NCBI RefSeq assembly: GCF_016862315.1
Contig: NZ_BOMS01000183.1
Location: 1 to 36,992 of the forward strand
Source of the DNA: Actinoplanes palleronii
Lineage (GTDB): Bacteria > Actinomycetota > Actinomycetes > Mycobacteriales > Micromonosporaceae
DNA length: 36,992 nt
Direction: 5' to 3'
The notes beneath the pieces were generated by a model that did not search any database, was not told the DNA's origin, and saw only the letters and a program-made list of their open reading frames with translations. This document shows positions 30,193-36,992 of the stretch, one piece after another (the stretch's first letter is position 1; every line of letters starts with the position of its first letter). Made by a program: the position numbers and the translations under genes.

Positions 30193-30609
30193 CTACCCAC
30201 GCGGCCGCCTCCGGCGCCCGTTCCGCCATCTTTCGATTCCCTTACGGCACAGGACGGCACTCACGGTTGTCGTCACCACGATCACAAGAAGACCGATTTC
30301 GTACGGGCGGGGAAGGATCGTCGGATTGTCGCCGTCGTGTCCCCGGCTGACCAGCAGCGGCAGGGCGACGACGGCGACGGCGATGTTGACCACGGCGACG
30401 GCGCGGACGGTCGACCGCCAGCGGGACGGAACCCGGCCGATCAGCGCGCCCGCGGCCAGGACGAGCGGCAGGAACACGCCGTCGTGCAGGGCCAGCACGG
30501 CCACCCCGAAGATCAGGACGCCGGGCAGGCTGACCTGGGTGTCGGTGGTCGCGCCTACCACGGCGTACACCATGAGCAGTAGCCCGGAAGCGATCAGCGC
30601 ACGTCTCAC
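30193..30609 (-). CDS. Small polytopic membrane protein
   Basis: 138 residues from GTG 30609, whose GTGA overlaps the molybdoenzyme stop. A start at 30642 is possible but overlaps more. Four hydrophobic helices: ALIASGLLLMVYAVVGA, VLIFGVAVLALHDGVFLPLV, VAVVNIAVAVVALPLLV and IGLLVIVVTTTVSAVL. It ends in a basic tail (KGIERWRNGRRRRPRG), placing the C-terminus in the cytoplasm. No family is recognised. It sits between the molybdoenzyme and the two-component genes and may be a membrane partner of one or the other. Confidence 0.75.
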   Translation of the reverse strand: MRRALIASGLLLMVYAVVGATTDTQVSLPGVLIFGVAVLALHDGVFLPLVLAAGALIGRVPSRWRSTVRAVAVVNIAVAVVALPLLVSRGHDGDNPTILPRPYEIGLLVIVVTTTVSAVLCRKGIERWRNGRRRRPRG

Positions 30610-31838
30610 CGCAGGCTCCGGATCGTGACCCGGGTCAGCCATTTGGTCTGCATCACGCCGGGCCGGTTCGGGGCGATCAGCCGGGCCGGGTAGCCGTGGT
30701 CGACGGCCAGGGGTTCACCGCCGAGCCGCAGCGCGATCAGGGTCCGGTCGTCGGCCAGGTGCGGCCCGGCCACCGTCGATGTGCGATAGCGGCCAGCGGC
30801 CTGCAGCGACTCGACCTCCGCCTCGCCGCCGGCGAGGTCGGCCTGATCGGCGCCGAGCAGGCCGGCGAGATCACGCAGCCGCACGCCGGACCAGGTGCCG
30901 ACCGCGCTCCACCCCTCCACACAGGCGATCGGCAGCACCGTGGTGTGCTGCGGCAGCGCGGCGAGGTCGGCGAGGCTCAGCTCGACGGTACGGCCGAAGC
31001 CGGTGACGGTCAGCCGGTAGCCGGGGTCGAGCGCGGCGTCGCGGACACCGGCGGCGGCCGCGGTCCGGTTGATCGGAAGCCCCTGCGGTCCGGTGCCCGG
31101 CCTTCGCGGCGCCAGCGCGGAGATCGCGGCGAGCGGCCGGACCGTCTGTCCCAGCGTGGCCACGGTGATCACCCCGGCGGCCGCGCCGACCGTGAGCAAG
31201 AGCTGCCTGCGGTCGGCATCCGGCACCGGGGGCGCGCCGTGGCCCCTGGACAGCCGCACGTGCGGTGCCCTGGACCGCAGCGCCTCGCGGACCACCGGGA
31301 GTTGCACGCCGACGTGCACCAGCAGCGCGCCGATGACCAGCCAGCCGGCCCAGTAGTGCGCGGTGGTGAAGAAGAACGGCATCGGCCGGTATTCGTGGGC
31401 GACGTTCAGCAGCCCGCTGACCAGCTGGAACAGCGCGGCGGCGACAAGCACCGCGACCGACAGGCGCTCGGCGGCATGCTTCAACGGCGGCCAGGTGAAC
31501 AGCCGGGGATAGACCGACCAGAGTTTCGCGCCGAGCAGCGGGACGGTGGCGAGTCCGGTCGCCACGTGCAGGCCCTGGGTGAACCGGTACAACCCGGCCG
31601 GCTCGGACGGCCACCAGAACCAGCTCGGTGGGTGCTGGACGAGGTGGCTGATCAGGCCGGTCAGGAAACAGACCAGGAACGCGACGCCCAGCGCGATGCC
31701 GAGCTGGCTGGTGAGCCGGGTCGATCGCAGCGCCGAGGGGAACGCGTCCGGCCGGAACGGGCCGCGCCGCAGCCGGTCGGGTGGGGCGTTCAGCCAGGTG
31801 AGCGCGTGCTTCAGGCGGCCGTCAGGGTGGCGAACCAT
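30606..31838 (-). CDS. Membrane-fused sulfite-oxidase-like molybdenum enzyme
   Basis: 410 residues from ATG 31838 (GAGGAGGGG before it). The 582-residue longer frame runs over the methyltransferase and is rejected. The N-terminal half is a cytochrome-b561-like membrane domain with helices near 44-65, 96-108, 126-146 and 162-181 and candidate haem His (His65, His91, His161, His175). A further helix lies at 212-230. The C-terminal half (about 265-410) is a sulfite-oxidase/YedY-type pterin domain: TVLPIACVEGW with the Mo-ligand Cys306, GVRLRDLAGLL, and GYPARLIAPNRPGVMQTKWL. Substrate unknown. Fusion of a membrane electron carrier to the Mo domain suggests electrons pass to or from quinone (inference). 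Confidence 0.86.
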   Translation of the reverse strand: MVRHPDGRLKHALTWLNAPPDRLRRGPFRPDAFPSALRSTRLTSQLGIALGVAFLVCFLTGLISHLVQHPPSWFWWPSEPAGLYRFTQGLHVATGLATVPLLGAKLWSVYPRLFTWPPLKHAAERLSVAVLVAAALFQLVSGLLNVAHEYRPMPFFFTTAHYWAGWLVIGALLVHVGVQLPVVREALRSRAPHVRLSRGHGAPPVPDADRRQLLLTVGAAAGVITVATLGQTVRPLAAISALAPRRPGTGPQGLPINRTAAAAGVRDAALDPGYRLTVTGFGRTVELSLADLAALPQHTTVLPIACVEGWSAVGTWSGVRLRDLAGLLGADQADLAGGEAEVESLQAAGRYRTSTVAGPHLADDRTLIALRLGGEPLAVDHGYPARLIAPNRPGVMQTKWLTRVTIRSLR

Positions 31839-32506
31839 CGCCCCTCCTCGTTCCAGGCCGCCCGGATCCGCAGTCCCGCGGTCCGGGCGAGGGACTCCAG
31901 GTCGTCGGCGGCGACTCGTGCCCACCGCAGCGGAGCTCCCACCCCGTCGGTGCCGCTGCCGAGTGAGGCGGCGTGCAGGGTGGCCACGCCGGCCCAGCTG
32001 CCGGTGCCGGGCGGTTCCACCTCCGCGTGCACCTGGCCACGCCGGGCGATCAGCTCCCGGCAACGCCGGAGCAGGGCGACCGGGTCGCCGCCGATGCCGA
32101 GGTTGCCGTCGGCGAGCAGCAGGTGCTGCCAGCGGCCGTGCCCGGGCAGCGGCGCGAACACGTCCCGGCGCAGGGCCGATGCCCCACGGGCCCGGGCCAT
32201 CCGGACGGCCACCGCGCTCACGTCGACGCCCAGCGCGGCCCGGCCCCGGAGCAGCAGCGCACCGGTGAGCCGGCCCGGCCCGCAGCCGACGTCGAGGGTG
32301 GCACCGGAGCAGCGGTCCAGCAGCCCGGTGTCGCCGGGACGGTGGTCCCGGCACCAGTCCACGGCGTCGACCCGGGTCTCCCGGCCGGTCGCGTCGCGCA
32401 GCACGAGTTGACCGGCGGTGCCCGAGGCGGCACGGATCAGGGCCTGGTCGTAGAGGTCGAGGGCACCCAGTTCAGCGGGCGGGCAGACGAGTGCGGGCGC
32501 GGTCAT
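31811..32506 (-). CDS. Class I SAM-dependent methyltransferase
   Basis: 231 residues from ATG 32506, whose ATGA overlaps the preceding gene's stop. The AdoMet loop is ATLDVGCGPGRLTGALL (DVGCGPG at 72-78), then GVDVSAVAVRMARARG (acidic loop, Asp) and LLLADGNLGIGGDPVALLRR. The N-terminal ~60 residues (ALDLYDQALIRAASG) carry no catalytic motif. The substrate is unknown; the operon context suggests a glycosylated or lipid-linked compound. Confidence 0.86.
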   Translation of the reverse strand: MTAPALVCPPAELGALDLYDQALIRAASGTAGQLVLRDATGRETRVDAVDWCRDHRPGDTGLLDRCSGATLDVGCGPGRLTGALLLRGRAALGVDVSAVAVRMARARGASALRRDVFAPLPGHGRWQHLLLADGNLGIGGDPVALLRRCRELIARRGQVHAEVEPPGTGSWAGVATLHAASLGSGTDGVGAPLRWARVAADDLESLARTAGLRIRAAWNEEGRWFATLTAA

Positions 32507-33138
32507 GCGCGTGCTCCCAGCAGCAGCCCGGTCACCGCTGCGGGGAAGCGCCCCCGCGCGGGACAATCCGCCGCAACCATGATCGCGTCAGCGGCGGTGT
32601 CCACGTCTCGCAGACAGGCCAGCGCCGTCGGCCGGACACCCCGGGCACGCAGCGCGGCCAGGGTCCGTTCCCCGGTCACCGCCACCGACATCGGCACCCC
32701 GGGCAGCACGTCCGCGTCGGCCGGGTCGCTGAGCCCCAGCGCCCACCAGCCGCCGTCCTCGGCCGGCCCGAACACCGCACCGTCCCGCTCCAGCGCCTCC
32801 GCCGCCGCGGCCAGCAACGCGCCGCTGACCTGCGGCGTGTCCATCCCGATCAGCAGCGCCGGCACCCCGGGCAGTGCCGTGTCCGCGAACGCGTGAGCGA
32901 GCCGCTCCCCCAGCCCGTCCCCTCGCTGCGGCACGCTCTCCCAGCCCGGCGGCGCCGGATAGGCCCCCTCGACGACAAGTACCCGCCGCACCGCCGGAGC
33001 CCCGGACGCCGCGTCGAGGGTGTCCGCGAGGGCGGCCGCCGCGATCATCGCCGCCTGCTCCGGGGTGCACGGTGGGCAGAGCCGGGTCTTCACCCGTCCC
33101 GGCACCGGCGCTTTCGCCATCACCAGCAGCTGGATCAT
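32503..33138 (-). CDS. TIGR04282/DUF2064 family glycosyltransferase
   Basis: 211 residues from ATG 33138. A nucleotidyl/glycosyltransferase A-like fold: LLVMAKAPVPGRVKTRLCPP (nucleotide-binding start), LLIGMDTPQVSGALL (Asp of a D-x-D/D-T-P metal site), GPAEDGGWWALGLSDPAD, and GVPMSVAVTGERTLAALRAR. Named after arsenosugar biosynthesis in some bacteria. In actinobacteria it commonly sits, as here, between GT2 and methyltransferase genes, without arsenic genes. It overlaps both neighbours by 4 bp. Confidence 0.86.
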   Translation of the reverse strand: MIQLLVMAKAPVPGRVKTRLCPPCTPEQAAMIAAAALADTLDAASGAPAVRRVLVVEGAYPAPPGWESVPQRGDGLGERLAHAFADTALPGVPALLIGMDTPQVSGALLAAAAEALERDGAVFGPAEDGGWWALGLSDPADADVLPGVPMSVAVTGERTLAALRARGVRPTALACLRDVDTAADAIMVAADCPARGRFPAAVTGLLLGARA

Positions 33139-33794
33139 GCGGCCAGCACCGCTCGCATGTCGTGGATGGCGCGCAGCGTGCCGCGGACCGTGCCGGTGAC
33201 CTTCGACTTGGTCCCGGCCGCCCGCGGGCGGTAGGTCACGTCCACCTCGTGCACCCGCCAGCCGGCCCGGGCCGCGCCGAGCAGCAGTTCGAGCGGGTAC
33301 CCGAACCGGCGGTCGCGCAGGTCCAGGGCGAGCAACGCGTCCTGCCGGGCGGCGCGCATCGGCGCGATGTCGTGCACCGGCAGGCCGGTGTCCGCGCGGA
33401 TCCGCCGGGCGAGCACCGCGTTGCCCAGGCGCGCGTGTACCGGCCAGGCCCGCGCCGTGGTCGGGCGTCGGCGGCCACAGGCCAGGTCGGCTGTTCCGGA
33501 ACGGACAAGGTCGGCCAGGGCCGGCAACTCGGCCGGGTCGAACGAGCCGTCCGCGTCCATCACGCACACCACCCCGTCGGCCGGGTCCGCGGCGAGGACT
33601 CCGGCGTGCACGGCCGCGCCGTACCCCGGCTGTGTCACCTCGATGAGGCGGACGCCGAGCCGGCGGACGATCTCGAGCGAGCCGTCGGTGGATCCGTTGT
33701 CGGCCACGATCGGCCGATAGCCGGCCGGCATCCGGGCCAGCAGCCACGGCAGGGCGGCGGCCTCGTTCAGGCAGGGCAACACCACATCGGTCAT
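33135..33794 (-). CDS. Family 2 glycosyltransferase
   Basis: 219 residues. GT-A fold: DVVLPCLNEAAALPWLLARM, VADNGSTDGSLEIVRRLG, VVCVMDADGSFDPAELPALA with the metal-binding D-x-D, then HDIAPMRAARQDALLALDLR and RFGYPLELLLGAARAGWRVH. It resembles dolichol- or polyprenyl-phosphate sugar transferases but lacks C-terminal TM helices. It is first gene of the seven-gene minus-strand operon, overlapping the next by ATGA. No ribosome site is seen; ATCTTA at 33828-33833 read on this strand gives a TAAGAT -10 candidate. Confidence 0.87.
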   Translation of the reverse strand: MTDVVLPCLNEAAALPWLLARMPAGYRPIVADNGSTDGSLEIVRRLGVRLIEVTQPGYGAAVHAGVLAADPADGVVCVMDADGSFDPAELPALADLVRSGTADLACGRRRPTTARAWPVHARLGNAVLARRIRADTGLPVHDIAPMRAARQDALLALDLRDRRFGYPLELLLGAARAGWRVHEVDVTYRPRAAGTKSKVTGTVRGTLRAIHDMRAVLAA

Positions 33795-33827
33795 GGGGAG
33801 GAAGTTAGCGCTGCTCAGGGCCGGTAA

Positions 33828-33867
33828 ATCTTACGAACTGGGTACGTCCGCGACAGACCTTACGAAC
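33828..33867. promoter_or_regulatory. Direct repeats in the divergent promoter region
   Basis: CTTACGAAC occurs at 33830-33838 and 33859-33867, within a longer imperfect match (A-T/C-CTTACGAAC-T/C-G). The 29-bp spacing is close to three helical turns. The first copy overlaps a minus-strand TAAGAT box. Such paired direct repeats suit an OmpR-type regulator, and one is encoded in the operon. Confidence 0.45.
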
Positions 33868-33926
33868 CGCTGACGGATCGGCGTGAGTCGCCGTCCGAGG
33901 GCGCCGGCGGCCCTACGGTCGCAGTC

Positions 33927-34964
33927 GTGACCCACATTCTCGTGACCGGCGGCGCCGGTTTCATCGGCTCGCACGTGACCTCCGCACTGCTGGCCGCCGG
34001 CCACGACGTGTCCGTATTGGACTGCGCCCATCCGGCCGCGCACCGCGAACCGCCGGAGGTTCCGGACGGCGTTCCGCTGCACCGGGCCGATGTCCGGGAC
34101 CGGGCCGCTGTCCGCGACGCGCTCCGCGGCGTCGATGCGGTGGTCCATCAGGCGGCGCTGGTCGGGCTCGGCGCCAGTCCGGAAGATCTTCCCGAGTACG
34201 TCGGTTGCAACGACCTGGGCACCGCCGTGCTGCTCGCGGCGATGTCCGAGGCCGGGATCGGGCGGCTGGTGCTGGCCAGCTCGATGGTGGTCTACGGCGA
34301 GGGGTCGTACGAGTGCGACCGGCACGGCCCGGTGCGGCCGGAACCGCGAGCGGCAGGCGATCTGGACGCGGGCCGTTTCGAGCCGTCCTGCCCGGACTGT
34401 GGCGCCGCACTGGCCGCCGGGCTGGTGACCGAGAACGCCCCGATGGATCCACGCAGTGTCTACGCGGCCACCAAGGTCGCGCAGGAGCATCTGGCCGCGA
34501 TCTGGGCGCGGGAGCGCGGTGCCGCGGTCGCCGCGCTGCGCTATCACAATGTGTACGGTCCGGGGATGCCCCGTGACACTCCGTACAGCGGGGTGGCGGC
34601 AATCTTCCGATCCTCCCTGGAGGGCGGCCGGGCGCCGCAGGTGTATGAGGACGGTGGCCAGCGCCGGGACTTCGTGCACGTCAGCGACGTGGCAGCGGCG
34701 AACGTGGCGGCGCTTTCGGTGGAGGCGGGGTACCGGGCCTACAACGTCGCGTCCGGCCGTCCGACCACGATCGGTGAGATGGCCGGGTTGCTCGCGGACG
34801 CGTTCGGCGGGCCGGGGCCGGTGGTGACCGGGCGGTTCCGGCTCGGCGACGTGCGGCACGTGGTGGCGTCACCGGCACGGGCCGGCGCGGAGCTGGGTTT
34901 CGTGGCGGCGACGGCACCGGCCGAGGGGCTGCGGGAGTTCGCGTGCGCGCCGCTGCGTGGCTGA
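33927..34964 (+). CDS. NAD-dependent sugar epimerase/dehydratase with Cys/His insert
   Basis: 345-residue extended SDR. The Rossmann start is ILVTGGAGFIGSHVTSALLA (Gly-rich loop 8-14), Ser119 region LASSMVVYG, and catalytic Tyr179-x-x-x-Lys183 (YAATK). Between them lies an unusual insert of about 45 residues with Cys130-x2-His133 and Cys155-x2-Cys158 (ECDRHG and SCPDCG), which looks like a zinc site. Later blocks are RYHNVYGPGMPRDTPYSGVA and RDFVHVSDVAAANVAAL. The GTG start is 7 nt after TACGGT, so it may be leaderless. It is divergent from the GT2 operon and probably supplies or modifies its sugar nucleotide. Confidence 0.88.
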   Translation: MTHILVTGGAGFIGSHVTSALLAAGHDVSVLDCAHPAAHREPPEVPDGVPLHRADVRDRAAVRDALRGVDAVVHQAALVGLGASPEDLPEYVGCNDLGTAVLLAAMSEAGIGRLVLASSMVVYGEGSYECDRHGPVRPEPRAAGDLDAGRFEPSCPDCGAALAAGLVTENAPMDPRSVYAATKVAQEHLAAIWARERGAAVAALRYHNVYGPGMPRDTPYSGVAAIFRSSLEGGRAPQVYEDGGQRRDFVHVSDVAAANVAALSVEAGYRAYNVASGRPTTIGEMAGLLADAFGGPGPVVTGRFRLGDVRHVVASPARAGAELGFVAATAPAEGLREFACAPLRG

Positions 34965-36373
34965 GCGGCAGGGGCCCGTGCTTGCTGTCAGCGCGAGGAC
35001 GGCCGTCATCCGGCGAGCGACTGCTTCGGGAAGGACCGCTGCCGGTTGGCGGTTGGCTGTCACGGCGGGGGCCATCGGCGCGGGGGGACCGCTGGGCTCT
35101 CGCCGTCGCGTTGGGACTGGTCGCGACGTCAGTGCTGGTCGGGGCGGCGCTCGGCTGGGCCGGCCGGCCCGTGCACGCGCCGGCCGCGCCACTCTTCGGG
35201 CACGTGCTGCCACATCTCGGCCCCGGCACCCCGCTGGCGATCGCTATCGGTCTCGCGGTGATCCGCTGGGGACCGGCCATCGCGGAACGCCTCGCGTGGC
35301 GGCGACTGCTGGCCGTCGCGTGGCTCTCCGCAACGGCGTGGACGTTCGCGCTCGCCCTGGTCGACGGCTGGCAGCGCGGGGTGGCCGGTCGCCTCACCAC
35401 ACAGTTCGAATACCTGAGCGAGGTACCCGGGGTCACCGACATCCCCGCGATGCTCCGCGGATTCGCCGGCCGGATCCTCGCCGACAGCTCCGACCCGTGG
35501 ACCACACACGTGGCCGGCCACCCACCCGGCGCCCTGCTCGTCTTCGTCGGCCTTGACCGCATCGGATTACCCGGCGGCGGGTGGGCGGCGACGTTCTGCG
35601 TCCTGGTCGGCTGCTCCGCGGTCACGACGGTCGCCATCACACTGCGTGCGCTCGGCGACGAGCCCGCGGCCCGGGTCGCCCTGCCGTTCCTGGTGCTCTT
35701 CCCCGGCGCCGTCTGGGTCGGAGTCTCCGCCGACGGTCTGTTCATGGGCGTCGCCGCGGCCGCGCTCGCGCTGCTCGCCATCGGCCTGAGCCGCCCCTCC
35801 CGGTTAGCGGTCACTCTCGGTGGTCTTTGCCTCGCGCTCTGCGCCTATCTTTCGTACGGTCTGGTGCTCCTGGTCCTCCCCGCCGCGGCCGTCCTCGCGA
35901 TGCGAGCGCGCCGGATCGGGCTGCTGGTCTGGGCCGGGCTCGGCGCGGGACTCGTGGTGGCCGCGATGACCGGGCTCGGGTTCGACTGGTGGCAGGGCTA
36001 TCACCTGGTCAAACAGCGCTACTACCAGGGTTTGGCGAGCCAGCGCCCCTACGCGTATTGGATCTGGGCCAACCTCGCCGCCCTCACCCTGAGTGCCGGC
36101 CCCGCCGCCGCAGCCACCCTGCGTCACGCCGCCGCACGAGTCTTGACCGCCCGCACCCCGGCGGTCCTGCTAGGCCTCGGCGCAGCAGCCGCGATCATCG
36201 CTGCCGACCTGTCCGGCCTGAGCAAGGCCGAGGTGGAGCGCATCTGGCTCCCGTTCGCCATCTGGCTCCCCGCCGCCGCGTCCCTGCTGCCGGCCCCCGA
36301 CCGCCGCGGCTGGCTGTCCTTGCAGGCCACCACCGCCCTCCTGATCAACCACCTGGTCCTCACCAGCTGGTGA
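34943..36373 (+). CDS. Polytopic GT-C-like membrane protein
   Basis: 476 residues from GTG 34943, overlapping the epimerase end by 22 bp, hence coupled. The first ~48 residues are Arg/Gly-rich and may be untranslated if a later start is used. About 10-11 TM helices follow. A large loop after the second or third helix holds EYLSEVPGVTDIPAMLRGFA, then DSSDPWTTHVAGHPPGALL, with acidic residues and His as seen near the active site of GT-C glycosyltransferases. It probably transfers a sugar from a polyprenyl-phosphate donor made by the GT2 gene (inference). The family is not named with certainty. Confidence 0.72.
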   Translation: MRAAAWLSGRGPCLLSARGRPSSGERLLREGPLPVGGWLSRRGPSARGDRWALAVALGLVATSVLVGAALGWAGRPVHAPAAPLFGHVLPHLGPGTPLAIAIGLAVIRWGPAIAERLAWRRLLAVAWLSATAWTFALALVDGWQRGVAGRLTTQFEYLSEVPGVTDIPAMLRGFAGRILADSSDPWTTHVAGHPPGALLVFVGLDRIGLPGGGWAATFCVLVGCSAVTTVAITLRALGDEPAARVALPFLVLFPGAVWVGVSADGLFMGVAAAALALLAIGLSRPSRLAVTLGGLCLALCAYLSYGLVLLVLPAAAVLAMRARRIGLLVWAGLGAGLVVAAMTGLGFDWWQGYHLVKQRYYQGLASQRPYAYWIWANLAALTLSAGPAAAATLRHAAARVLTARTPAVLLGLGAAAAIIAADLSGLSKAEVERIWLPFAIWLPAAASLLPAPDRRGWLSLQATTALLINHLVLTSW

Positions 36374-36416
36374 CCTGGCCAAGGAACATGGAGCCCCACG
36401 GCCCACCAGCCCCTGC

Positions 36417-36506
36417 CCATGGCGACCGCAACCGCCCAGCCCACACCCATGGCGACCGCGACCGGTAAGCGCGCGCCCATGGCGACCGCAACCGGTCAGC
36501 CCGCCT
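36417..36506 (+). repeat. Three 30-bp tandem repeats
   Basis: CCCATGGCGACCGC begins at 36417, 36447 and 36477, giving an exact 30-bp period with diverged second halves. The period keeps one frame open (MATATAQPTP, MATATGKRAP, MATATGQPAS), but the frame runs on through the hairpin array and is not a convincing gene. Confidence 0.8.
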
Positions 36507-36591
36507 CCCGCCCGCTGGCGACAACCCAAGCCCCACCCGCACAGCCCCGCGACGCCCAGCCCACCCCAGACCGCAGCCTGCCCCCACCCCC

Positions 36592-36928
36592 GGCTGGCGC
36601 TGAGGGGTGCCTCCAGCCAACGGACACACCCCTGCACGCCAGCCACCAATCCCCGGCTGGTTGTGAGGGGTGCCTCCAACCCTCCGAGACACCCCTCACA
36701 ACCAGCCGACGCACCGCAACAACACCGCCACCAACCCCGGGCTGGCTTCCAGGGGTGTCTCGGGCGCCCGGAGACACCCCTCACGACCAGCCTGCGCACT
36801 GCACCAACGCCGCCGCCGAGCCCGGGCTGGCTTCCTTGGGTGTCTCGGGCGCCCGGAGACACCCCTCAGGACCAGCCGGTGCACGGTGGCGACGCCGCTG
36901 TCGGATTCCGGCTGGCTTTCGGGGGTAG
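36592..36928. repeat. 53-nt hairpin repeat array, four full copies and a half copy
   Basis: Copies at 36592-36644, 36655-36707, 36740-36792 and 36825-36877, and a left-half copy from 36910. Each full copy is 53 nt, GGCTGG to CCAGCC. The second copy has an 18-bp perfect outer stem (GGCTGGTTGTGAGGGGTG with its complement). Copies two to five start exactly 85 bp apart. The 32-nt spacers are themselves related, so the array grew by tandem duplication. It occupies the gene-free stretch from 36374. Confidence 0.88.
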
Positions 36929-36972
36929 CTAACTGCTGGCGTGTTGAGTATCTTTGGCGCTCTTGAGGCAGC

Positions 36973-36992
36973 TATGATCCTCATGTGAACGT
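36973..36992 (+). promoter_or_regulatory. Promoter and start of a gene leaving the window
   Basis: TATGAT (36973-36978), then 6 nt, then GTG at 36985 with no ribosome site, the same spacing as at the TetR gene at 10600. TTGAGT at 36944 is too far for a normal -35. The coding part is only about three codons, so the product is unknown. Confidence 0.4.

Noticed and set aside
31839..32354. N-terminal extension of the molybdoenzyme
   Set aside because: It is the other frame of the methyltransferase; composition is shadow-like and ATG 31838 has GAGGAGGGG.
32503..33138. Arsenosugar biosynthesis
   Set aside because: Only the family name suggests it; no ArsM/ArsS-like or arsenic-resistance genes are seen, and the nearby methyltransferase lacks arsenic-type Cys motifs.
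36592..36928. CRISPR array
   Set aside because: Repeats vary, are 53-nt near-palindromes, and the 32-nt spacers are related to each other rather than unique; no cas genes are present.
36419..36928. Open frame of 169 codons through the repeats
   Set aside because: It is open only because 30-bp repeats preserve frame and GC-rich DNA lacks stops; the protein is low complexity and crosses every hairpin.

Overview
The window is very GC-rich, with GTG/TTG starts, many 4-bp ATGA gene overlaps and several apparently leaderless promoters. Its families (SoxR, SARP/LuxR-size regulators, IniB/IniA/IniC, LLM oxidoreductases, TIGR04282 glycosyltransferase) point to a filamentous actinobacterium. Micromonosporaceae, perhaps Actinoplanes, is my best guess; this is an inference from style, not from a marker gene. 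No rRNA, tRNA, CRISPR or prophage was found.

Layout. 0.1-4.5 kb: regulators and small enzymes (GntR/FCD; SoxR with a clear sox box driving an NmrA-type oxidoreductase; a GNAT-TPR pair; a DinB-like enzyme). 4.5-5 kb: a frameshifted TnpB remnant. 5.1-8.8 kb: a MurG-family glycosyltransferase, a diacylglycerol-kinase-family enzyme, a strong bidirectional hairpin, and an ArsR-LLM flavin oxidoreductase pair. 8.9-9.4 kb: a GGDEF remnant and a five-unit array of 60/61-bp palindromic repeats that supplies the stop codons of both flanking reading frames. 9.4-13.6 kb: FAD monooxygenase divergent from TetR-GNAT, a DinB-like protein, and a 2-oxoglutarate dioxygenase.

13.8-24.4 kb is the most interesting block: a NarL-type histidine kinase without a response regulator, a large LuxR-type regulator, an IniB-like acidic protein, two dynamin-like GTPases (IniA, IniC), a small acidic protein of unknown function on the other strand, and a membrane-anchored Hsp70-like protein. 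It has an Hsp70 ATPase domain, no recognisable substrate-binding domain, a long Pro/Ala/Gly linker, one transmembrane helix and a four-cysteine extracytoplasmic domain. The block resembles the mycobacterial iniBAC envelope-stress locus enlarged with a transmembrane chaperone. My inference is a membrane-remodelling response in which an Hsp70 ATPase is tied to an outside sensor.

24.4-28.1 kb: a DHA2-type MFS exporter and a TetR regulator that were probably once direct divergent neighbours, now separated by an intact TnpB-only (IS200/IS605-like) element. 28.1-28.45 kb: a very large inverted repeat holding two 53-nt hairpins. 28.5-33.8 kb: a tightly overlapping seven-gene minus-strand operon (GT2, TIGR04282/DUF2064 glycosyltransferase, methyltransferase, membrane-fused sulfite-oxidase-like molybdoenzyme, small membrane protein, OmpR-type regulator, histidine kinase). 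It is divergent from an epimerase with a Cys/His insert and a polytopic GT-C-like membrane protein. 36.4-36.99 kb: a noncoding repeat field with a 30-bp tandem repeat and more copies of the 53-nt hairpin at an 85-bp period, then a promoter for a gene leaving the window.
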